DNA from: an uncultured Desulfobulbaceae bacterium
GTDB lineage: Bacteria; Desulfobacterota; Desulfobulbia; Desulfobulbales; Desulfobulbaceae
NCBI GenBank assembly: GCA_945787305.1
Contig: CALZIH010000003.1
Location: forward strand, 26,960-32,779
Reading direction: 5' to 3'
Length of the DNA: 5,820 nucleotides
Below, piece after piece: positions 5,798 to 5,820 of the stretch; the first letter of the stretch is position 1; each line of letters starts with the position of its first letter. Made by a program: the position numbers and the translations under genes. The notes beneath the pieces were generated by a model. That model did not search any database. It had not been told where the DNA came from and saw nothing but the letters and a program-made list of their open reading frames with translations.

Positions 5798-5820
5798 CGG
5801 AAAGATAATAACTCTTTGTA

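Noticed and set aside
5786..5820. End of an upstream gene reaching a TGA at 5786-5788
   Set aside because: Only about ten codons are visible and the stop falls inside the terminator stem, so it cannot be supported.

Overview
The window looks like chromosomal DNA from a Gram-negative bacterium. It has roughly balanced base composition, strong Shine-Dalgarno sites, an outer-membrane-type lipoprotein and Sec signal peptides. The mix of a CsgG-family protein, a von Willebrand A (vWA) protein and an FHA-FHA-ABC ATPase would fit a deltaproteobacterial (Desulfobacterota-like) genome, but that is only a guess from gene style. No gene is encoded convincingly on the + strand.

Everything reads right to left (minus strand) as one probable operon of seven genes. 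A Rho-independent terminator at 5759-5797 closes a unit lying beyond the right edge. A leader of about 300 bases (5455-5758) carries a TGTCCG-N5-CGGACA inverted repeat. The first genes encode two secreted tandem-repeat proteins: 181 aa with three units of 38-39 residues, and 198 aa with five units of 35-36 residues. Both have an Asn/Gly-rich G-x-NN-x-x-N core that resembles curlin or HfaA-like amyloid subunits. An 11-bp hairpin sits between these two genes. Next come a small acidic secreted protein (112 aa), a CsgG/HfaB-like lipoprotein with a C-terminal peptidoglycan-binding-like domain (442 aa), a single-pass membrane protein of unknown function (124 aa), a membrane-anchored vWA protein (385 aa) and the N-terminal 287 residues of an FHA-FHA-ABC ATPase that runs off the left edge.

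The most economical reading is a curli-like (nucleation/precipitation-type) surface fibre locus: repeat subunits, a small accessory protein, and an outer-membrane secretion lipoprotein that may also grip peptidoglycan. An envelope vWA factor and a phosphopeptide-controlled ABC transporter are attached to it. Recognisable CsgE, CsgF, CsgC or CsgD partners are absent from the window. The fibre, secretion and regulatory roles are inferred from sequence features and gene order.
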